From assembly GCF_009176725.1 (NCBI RefSeq), contig NZ_AP020337.1, positions 372,001 to 436,000 of the forward strand: DNA of 64,000 nucleotides. The letters run 5' to 3'. The position numbers and the translations under genes were made by a program. Shown here piece after piece: positions 58,604 to 64,000 of this stretch. Position 1 is the first letter of the stretch. Each line of letters starts with the position of its first letter. This stretch comes from Pseudomonas sp. KUIN-1. GTDB taxonomy: Bacteria > Pseudomonadota > Gammaproteobacteria > Pseudomonadales > Pseudomonadaceae. Under the pieces are notes generated by a model. The model worked only from the letters and a program-made list of their open reading frames with translations, did not search any database and was not told the DNA's origin.

Positions 58604-58637
58604 AAAAGCTGCAAGCGTGAACAACCGCTTGCAGCTT
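58604..58637 (-). terminator. Rho-independent terminator of hslVU
   Basis: On the reverse strand AAGCTGCAAGCG (58637-58626) pairs with CGCTTGCAGCTT (58617-58606) and is followed by TTTTGC. It is about 20 bp past the hslU stop. Two further AGCTTGCAGC copies at 58631-58657 offer alternative pairings. Confidence 0.85.
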
Positions 58638-58657
58638 GCAGCTAATAGCTTGCAGCT

Positions 58658-59995
58658 TCAGAGAATATAACGCGACAGGTCTTCGTTTTCTGCCAGGTCA
58701 CCCAAGTGACTATTGACGTATTCCGCGTCGATCTCGATCGGCGCTGCGTCAGGGCTGATGGCCAGGTCACCGGCGCTGAACGAGACTTCCTCGAGCAGGC
58801 GCTCAAGCAGCGTGTGCAGGCGGCGGGCGCCGATGTTCTCGGTCTTCTCGTTGACCTGCCAGGCGATCTCGGCCAGACGCTTGATGCCTTCAGGCTTGAA
58901 CTCGATCTTCAGGCCTTCGGTCTTGAGCAGCTCGCGGTACTGTTCGGTCAACGACGCATGCGGCTCGCTGAGGATGCGCTCGAAGTCCTGCGGCGACAGC
59001 GCCTTGAGTTCGACGCGGATCGGCAGACGGCCTTGCAGCTCGGGGACCAGATCACTCGGCTTGCTCAAATGGAACGCGCCCGAGGCGATAAACAGGATGT
59101 GGTCGGTCTTGACCATGCCCAGTTTGGTGTTCACGGTGCAGCCTTCGATCAGCGGCAGCAGGTCGCGCTGCACGCCTTCACGGGACACGTCGACACCGCC
59201 CGAATTACCACGCTTGGCCACCTTGTCGATTTCGTCGATGAATACGATGCCGTGTTGTTCGACCGCTTCCAGCGCCTTGGCTTTCAGCTCTTCTTCATTG
59301 ACCAGGCGGCCAGCTTCTTCTTCGCGTACCAGCTTGAGCGCTTCCTTGACCTTGAGTTTGCGGCTCTTGGTCTTGCCCTTGCCCATGTTGGCAAACAGGC
59401 TCTGCAACTGATTGGTCATCTCCTCCATGCCAGGCGGCGCGGAGATATCGACACCAACGGCTTCGTTGATCTCGATCTCGATTTCCTTATCATCCAGCTG
59501 GCCTTCGCGCAGACGCTTGCGGAACAGCTGACGGGTATTGGAATCGCTGCTCTGCGCCGGGTCTTCGTTGAAGCCGACCCGGGCCGGCGGCAGCAGGGCG
59601 TCGAGAATGCGCTCTTCGGCAGCATCTTCGGCACGGTGACGCACCTTGACGATTTCCTGTTCGCGCAGCAGCTTGATCGCGGCATCGGCCAGATCACGGA
59701 TGATCGACTCTACATCACGCCCCACATAACCCACTTCGGTGAATTTGGTGGCTTCGACCTTGATGAACGGCGCGTTGGCGAGTTTGGCCAGACGACGGGC
59801 GATTTCGGTTTTGCCGACACCGGTCGGACCGATCATCAGAATGTTCTTGGGGGTTACTTCAACACGCAGCTCTTCCGGCAACTGCATGCGGCGCCAGCGA
59901 TTGCGCAGGGCAATGGCCACGGCGCGCTTGGCATCGTCCTGGCCGATAATATGGCGGTTGAGTTCATGGACGATTTCGCGGGGAGTCATTGACAT
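58658..59995 (-). CDS. hslU: ATP-dependent protease ATPase subunit HslU
   Basis: This 445-aa AAA+ unfoldase of the HslUV (ClpYQ) protease has Walker [16 protein letters not shown] and pore loop [10 protein letters not shown]. The I-domain spans roughly residues 110-240, Walker B is [11 protein letters not shown], and the C-terminal tail NEDLSRYIL docks into HslV. ATG at 59995; a second Met two codons later is possible. It is 66 bp downstream of hslV. Confidence 0.96.
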
Positions 59996-60031
59996 GGTTA
60001 TTCACGGTCCTCTGGTACGGTCAAGTCGATG

Positions 60032-60052
60032 GGGCCGCAAGATGTGCGGCCC
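60032..60052 (-). other. Hairpin between hslV and hslU
   Basis: GGGCCGCA (60032-60039) pairs with TGCGGCCC (60045-60052), an 8-bp GC-rich stem with a 5-nt loop, 10 bp after the hslV stop inside the operon. Without a U-run it should not terminate fully. It may set the HslV:HslU ratio or protect the upstream mRNA. Confidence 0.5.
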
Positions 60053-60061
60053 GGCAGCGGC

Positions 60062-60592
60062 TTAGCCGGCGAGGTCCTGCTCCTCAATGGTGATGTTGTG
60101 GTTGGTGAACACGCAAATGTCGCCGGCGATATGCAGGGAAGTCTCGGCAATTTCGCGGGCCGACAGGTCGGTCTTGAGCAGCAGGGCGCGTGCCGCGGCC
60201 TGAGCGAATGCGCCGCCGGAGCCCATGGCGATCAGTCCGTCCTCGGGCTCGACCACGTCACCGTTGCCGGTGATGATCAGCGAGGCGTCCTTGTTGGCGA
60301 CGGCCAGCATGGCTTCGAGGCGGCTCAGTGAGCGATCGGTGCGCCAGTCCTTGGCCAGTTCGACGGCTGCACGAACCAGATGCCCCTGGTGTTTTTCCAG
60401 TTGGGCCTCGAAGCGTTCGAACAGCGTGAATGCATCGGCGGTCGCGCCAGCGAATCCGGCGATCACTTCACCGTGATACAGGCGGCGTACCTTCTTGGCG
60501 TTGCCTTTCATGACGGTGTTGCCCAGAGAAACCTGGCCGTCGCCAGCCATGACGACTTTACCGTGGCGGCGCACTGAAACGATGGTGGTCAA
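60062..60592 (-). CDS. hslV: ATP-dependent protease proteolytic subunit HslV
   Basis: This 176-aa N-terminal nucleophile peptidase forms the HslV dodecamer. The start must be the TTG at 60592, because the mature enzyme begins with the catalytic Thr ([20 protein letters not shown]). An open frame to 60640 would bury that Thr. The Lys and Gly core ([36 protein letters not shown]) is intact. A sigma-32 promoter lies about 50 bp upstream. Confidence 0.95.
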   Translation of the reverse strand: MTTIVSVRRHGKVVMAGDGQVSLGNTVMKGNAKKVRRLYHGEVIAGFAGATADAFTLFERFEAQLEKHQGHLVRAAVELAKDWRTDRSLSRLEAMLAVANKDASLIITGNGDVVEPEDGLIAMGSGGAFAQAAARALLLKTDLSAREIAETSLHIAGDICVFTNHNITIEEQDLAG

Positions 60593-60638
60593 GGGAGAGT
60601 CTCCACACTGCGGGGCGAAAATGCCCTGATGCAAACTC

Positions 60639-60666
60639 ATATGGGGGTGTGGGTGAGTATTTCAAC
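60639..60666 (-). promoter_or_regulatory. Sigma-32 heat-shock promoter of hslVU
   Basis: On the reverse strand GTTGAAA (60666-60660) and CCCCATAT (60646-60639) are separated by 13 bp, a near-perfect match to the RpoH consensus (CTTGAAA, 13-15 bp, CCCCATnT). Transcription would start near 60632, about 40 nt before the hslV TTG. Confidence 0.85.
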
Positions 60667-60774
60667 CTTGGGGATGAATCGAGGGGAATGACCGTATGAT
60701 TCTTGTCCCAACCCTATAAGCGGACCGGGCGACGCTTCGTTTGTCCGCGATCTCCCGGTTTTTGTAGCGGACAG

Positions 60775-60955
60775 AAGGCCGTTTTGATTCTGCCCAACGG
60801 GCGTAGGAGCGGACTTGTCCGCGATGGGCTGCGAAGCGGCCCCCAAACAGGCTGCCTCGGCTGGGTCTGATACGCCGATGCGGCTGGTTTTGCTGCCGGT
60901 TCCCGGCAGATCGCGGACAAGTCCGCTCCTACGCCCTTCGGGCAGAAGCTCCGTT
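60775..60955. repeat. REPIN sharing its flank with the 44-46 kb array, inverted
   Basis: GATTCTGCCCAACGGGCGTA leading into GGAGCGGACTTGTCCGCG (about 60785-60823) is the exact reverse complement of the end of a 130-bp array unit. A facing REP (CGCGGACAAGTCCGCTCC) is at about 60912-60929, with about 90 bp of unrelated sequence between. The gap 60593-61006 holds this element and the hslV promoter and no gene. Confidence 0.82.
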
Positions 60956-61006
60956 CTCCGTACTCATCGAAAACACGCGATGAGCACGGAAACAGCGGCG
61001 CTTTGG

Positions 61007-61702
61007 CTAGCGGCTCTGGCGCTGTTGCAACAACAGGTTACTAAATCCGCCGCTTGCCAGTTGTTTCTGGGCAGTGGTCAGTTGTTCGCGGTTGCTGAAC
61101 GGGCCGACCAGTACGCGATACCAGGTTTCATCCTTGACGGTGCCCGACTCGACGGTAGAGGTCTGGCCCAGCAGGATGATTTGCGCGCGGACTTTCTCGG
61201 CGTCAGCCTGTTTGCGGAACGAGCCCGCCTGCAGGAAGAACGTCGTCACCGCTGCCGGCTTGGTGGTCGCAACCGGTGGCGCCGGCGGAGGCGTCAGGCC
61301 GCTGAGGGCTGCCTGGGCGCGTGCCGTGTCGATCTTGGCTGCCTGTTCCGGCGAGACCGGTGCTGTCGGTGCCACAGGAGGCGGGGTTTTTTCCGGCACG
61401 GCCTCGTTCGGCACGATCACTTCCGATTCCGGCAGCAATGTGTAGAAGTCGTACTTGGGTTTGACCGGCGCCGTAGGGCTTGGCGGTGTCTTGTTCGCTT
61501 CGGCGATCTTTGCAGCCTTGGCGTCTGCCCTGACCCGCTTGACGTCATCGCCACCGGGTTCGAGCTTCATCAAAAAGACCACGAATGCGCCCACGGTCAA
61601 GCCAATCGCCAGCCACAACCATCCTGGAATCGGCTTCTTCGCGGGTGCCTGGTAACGGCTGGCGCCCCGCTTGGGTGCCGGTTTCTTCTTCGCAACTGCC
61701 AA
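61007..61702 (-). CDS. SPOR domain protein, FtsN-like
   Basis: This 231-aa membrane protein has a basic N-terminus (MAVAKKKPAPKRGASRYQAP), one membrane helix near residues 27-45 (GWLWLAIGLTVGAFVVFLM), a Pro/Ala-rich periplasmic linker, and a C-terminal SPOR domain (FFLQAGSFRKQADAEKVRAQ ... WYRVLVGPFSNREQL) that binds denuded septal peptidoglycan. This matches FtsN-type division proteins. The apparent start is a TTG at 61702, one base after the argS stop. Confidence 0.85.
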   Translation of the reverse strand: MAVAKKKPAPKRGASRYQAPAKKPIPGWLWLAIGLTVGAFVVFLMKLEPGGDDVKRVRADAKAAKIAEANKTPPSPTAPVKPKYDFYTLLPESEVIVPNEAVPEKTPPPVAPTAPVSPEQAAKIDTARAQAALSGLTPPPAPPVATTKPAAVTTFFLQAGSFRKQADAEKVRAQIILLGQTSTVESGTVKDETWYRVLVGPFSNREQLTTAQKQLASGGFSNLLLQQRQSR

Positions 61703-61703
61703 C

Positions 61704-63443
61704 TTACATACGCTCCAGAGTTTCCAGACCCAACAGGTCCAGGCCTTGCTTGAGGGTGCGGCCGGTCAGTGCAGCCAGGCGCAGACGGCTCTGTTGCTGA
61801 TCGGGGTTTTCCGCACCAAGGATCGGGCAGTTTTCGTAAAAGCTCGAAAACAGACCCGCAAGGTCATACAGGTAAGCACAAAGTACGTGCGGTGTGCCTT
61901 TTTCTGCGACGTTGTTCAGTGTTTCGGTGAACTGCGCCAGACGTGCGGCCAGTTCCTGTTCCTGCGGCGCTGCGAGGACGATCTGGCCCTTGCTGGCGTC
62001 AAACGCGCTGCCCAGCTTGCGGAACACGCCGGCCACACGGGTGTAGGCGTACAGCAGATAGGGCGCGGTGTTGCCTTCGAAACTGAGCATCTGATCGAAG
62101 TTGAAGCTGTAATCGCTGGCGCGGTGCTTGGACAGGTCGGCGTATTTCACCGCACTGATGCCCACGGCCTTGGCAATGCTGCGCAATTCCGCTTCGGCGA
62201 CTTCCGGGTTCTTTTCCTTGACCAGCGTGTAGGCACGTTCTTCGGCTTCATCAAGCAGGTCGATGAGCTTGACCGTACCGCCATCACGGGTCTTGAACGG
62301 GCGGCCGTCGGCGCCGTTCATGGTGCCGAAGCCCATGTGTTCGAGCTGCATGCCGTCATGCACGAAACCGGCGCGGCGCGCCACTTCGAACACCTGCTGG
62401 AAGTGCAGGGCCTGACGCTGGTCGACGAAATACAGTACGCGATCGGCCTTGAGCACCTTGCTGCGATAGCGGATCGCTGCCAGGTCGGTGGTGGCATACA
62501 GATAACCGCCACCGGCCTTCTGCACGATGACCGGCAACGGCGTGTCATCGGCGGTGCGGAATTCTTCGAGAAACACGCATTGTGCGCCATTGCTCTCGAC
62601 CAGCAGGCCCGTGGCTTTCAGGTCGTTGACGACATTGGCCAGGTCATCGTTATAGGCGCTTTCGCCCATCACGTCGGCCGGGGTCAGCTTGACGTTGAGG
62701 CGCTCGTAGGTCTCCTGGCAGTGCGACAGCGAGATGTCCTTGAAACGCGTCCACAGCGCCAGGCATTCGGCATCGCCGGCCTGCAGCTTGACCACCAGGC
62801 CACGGGCACGCTCGGCGAACTCTTCGGACTCGTCAAAGCGCTGCTTGGCGGCGCGGTAGAAGTTTTCCAGGTCGGACAGCTCGTCGCTGGTCGCCGGCTT
62901 TTCCTGCAGATAGGCCAGCAGCATGCCGAACTGGGTGCCCCAGTCGCCCACGTGGTTCTGGCGAATGACCGTGTCACCGAGAAACTCGAGAACGTTCGCT
63001 ACGCCGTCGCCAATAATGGTCGAGCGCAGGTGCCCAACGTGCATTTCCTTGGCCAGATTGGGTGCCGACAGATCGACCACCACGCGCTGTGCAGCGCCCG
63101 CCTTGCGGACCGACAGTTTTTCCGGGTCGGCCAAGGCAGCGTCGAGGCGTGCGGCCAGCGCGGCGGTGTTCTGGAAGAAGTTCAGGAAGCCCGGCCCGGC
63201 AATTTCGACCTTGCTGATCTGCTCGTCGGCCGGGAGTGCGGCGATCAGTTTTTCAGCCAGATCGCGCGGTTTCATGCCGGCAGGCTTGGCGAGCATCATC
63301 GCGATATTGCTGGCGAAGTCGCCGTGCGTCTTGTCGCGGGCGTTTTCCACCTGAATCGCCGGCGTCAGCCCTTCTGGCAAGACGCCCTCGGTGACGAGAC
63401 GGGTCAGGGCTTGTTGAATCAGCTGGCGAATCGTGTCTTTCAT
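61704..63443 (-). CDS. argS: Arginine-tRNA ligase
   Basis: This 579-aa class I aminoacyl-tRNA synthetase has the Add-1 tRNA-binding domain at the start ([20 protein letters not shown]), the HIGH-like motif [17 protein letters not shown] and the Arg-site segment [20 protein letters not shown]. It has the DALR anticodon-binding end ([14 protein letters not shown] ... [20 protein letters not shown]). ATG at 63443 and length are normal. It is followed by the FtsN-like gene, with priA upstream in the same orientation. Confidence 0.96.
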   Translation of the reverse strand: MKDTIRQLIQQALTRLVTEGVLPEGLTPAIQVENARDKTHGDFASNIAMMLAKPAGMKPRDLAEKLIAALPADEQISKVEIAGPGFLNFFQNTAALAARLDAALADPEKLSVRKAGAAQRVVVDLSAPNLAKEMHVGHLRSTIIGDGVANVLEFLGDTVIRQNHVGDWGTQFGMLLAYLQEKPATSDELSDLENFYRAAKQRFDESEEFAERARGLVVKLQAGDAECLALWTRFKDISLSHCQETYERLNVKLTPADVMGESAYNDDLANVVNDLKATGLLVESNGAQCVFLEEFRTADDTPLPVIVQKAGGGYLYATTDLAAIRYRSKVLKADRVLYFVDQRQALHFQQVFEVARRAGFVHDGMQLEHMGFGTMNGADGRPFKTRDGGTVKLIDLLDEAEERAYTLVKEKNPEVAEAELRSIAKAVGISAVKYADLSKHRASDYSFNFDQMLSFEGNTAPYLLYAYTRVAGVFRKLGSAFDASKGQIVLAAPQEQELAARLAQFTETLNNVAEKGTPHVLCAYLYDLAGLFSSFYENCPILGAENPDQQQSRLRLAALTGRTLKQGLDLLGLETLERM

Positions 63444-63540
63444 GGTGCTCTCTTCGACCGCAAGCGCGGTGGCGCTTCGATGCGCGGGTGGAAAAACTCC
63501 GCATTATCCGTTGCTCAAGCCTGCTTGCCAACGGCGTGAC

Positions 63541-64000
63541 TTAATAAAGATCCACGGGATCCACATCCAGCGACCATCTGACCTGTCGACCGCTGGGCAT
63601 TTGCTCCAGTGCGAGCAGCCAGGTGGCAAGCAATTTATGCAGTGGCGCGCGGGCGCTGGACTGCACCAGCAGTTGCGCGCGATAACGCCCGGCGCGGCGT
63701 TCCATCGGGGCCGGAACCGGGCCCAGCAGCTCTATGCCGCCCAGCGCCATTTGCGCAACCAGTTGCTCGGCATCGCTGCAGGCCTGATCGAGAAAGGCCT
63801 CGGCCTGTCCCGGCTTGTGCGCTTCGGCGCGCAGCAGTGCAAGGTGTGAAAACGGTGGCAGACTCGCTGAACGGCGCTCGCTCAAGGCTTGTTCGGCAAA
63901 GGCGAAATAACCCTGCTCGGTCAGCTGGATCAGCAACGGATGGTCGGCCAGGTGGGTCTGGATGATCACCTTGCCAGGCTCTTCGGCGCGCCCGGCACGG
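63541..64000 (-). CDS. priA: Primosomal protein N' (PriA helicase), C-terminal part
   Basis: The frame is open to the right edge (reading AGRAEEPGKVIIQTHLADHP on the reverse strand), so only the last ~153 codons are present. The AGRAGR-EPGxVIIQT block is the end of the PriA helicase core. The remaining region (SASLPPFSHLALLRAEA ... VRWSLDVDPVDLY) is the PriA C-terminal domain. PriA restarts stalled replication forks. It is the usual upstream neighbour of argS and the SPOR gene in pseudomonads. Confidence 0.92.
   Translation of the reverse strand, partial: RAGRAEEPGKVIIQTHLADHPLLIQLTEQGYFAFAEQALSERRSASLPPFSHLALLRAEAHKPGQAEAFLDQACSDAEQLVAQMALGGIELLGPVPAPMERRAGRYRAQLLVQSSARAPLHKLLATWLLALEQMPSGRQVRWSLDVDPVDLY

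Overview
The window is chromosomal DNA of a fluorescent Pseudomonas, most probably of the Pseudomonas syringae group. The evidence is gene content and order: opgG-opgH (the hrpM locus of P. syringae), the hisI-hisE-tatABC and ubiE-ubiJ-ubiB block, hslVU beside a PHA granule-protein locus, hutF/hutC/hutD, a TriABC-like efflux operon, and many REP/REPIN palindromes. No rRNA or tRNA gene was recognised.

Layout. 1-3.7 kb is accessory: the right part of an IS3-family (IS150-group) element sits inside a 150-bp interspersed palindromic repeat. It is followed by a long, apparently structured leader, a 77-aa protein gene, and two consecutive short RHS-core proteins with unrelated C-terminal tails. 4.1-9.4 kb is a two-adaptor RND efflux operon (triABC type). 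9.4-10.7 kb holds a small beta-rich hypothetical protein and a methyltransferase. 10.7-24 kb is a sulfur-acquisition region: metQNI with a flavin monooxygenase and two SfnB-type flavin oxidoreductases, then a cystine importer (tcyJLN), D-cysteine desulfhydrase (dcyD) and serine acetyltransferase (epsC). 24-31.2 kb carries a sigma/anti-sigma pair, a DUF3455 secreted protein, nhaA, the histidine-utilisation genes hutD-hutC and hutF, a lipocalin and a small lipoprotein. 31.4-43.9 kb is central and envelope metabolism: fbp, DUF3999, an internally deleted DUF2339 gene, glgP, pip, dtd and opgGH.

44.0-45.8 kb is an array of about 14 copies of a 130-bp REPIN unit with no indels after the first copy. 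It is followed by two adjacent paralogous chemoreceptors (45.9-49.9 kb). 50-56.1 kb is one compact leftward block, ubiE-ubiJ-ubiB-hisI-hisE-tatA-tatB-tatC-rsmE. 56.2-57.5 kb keeps a PHA-system small protein and the phasin PhaF. The PHA synthase/depolymerase/regulator genes and phaI that other pseudomonads carry here are absent, and a 150-bp tandem repeat array lies in their place. 58.2-64 kb holds a DUF971 gene, hslVU with a recognisable sigma-32 promoter, an FtsN-like SPOR protein, argS and the 3' part of priA.

Most operons are tight, with ATGA or TGATG stop/start overlaps. The least explained features are three different tandem repeat arrays, the alternative-pairing leader at 945-1157, the divergent RHS tails, a Lys/Ala-rich insert in OpgG, and two gene-loss scars (DUF2339 and the pha locus). 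All calls come from reading the sequence; no database search was run.
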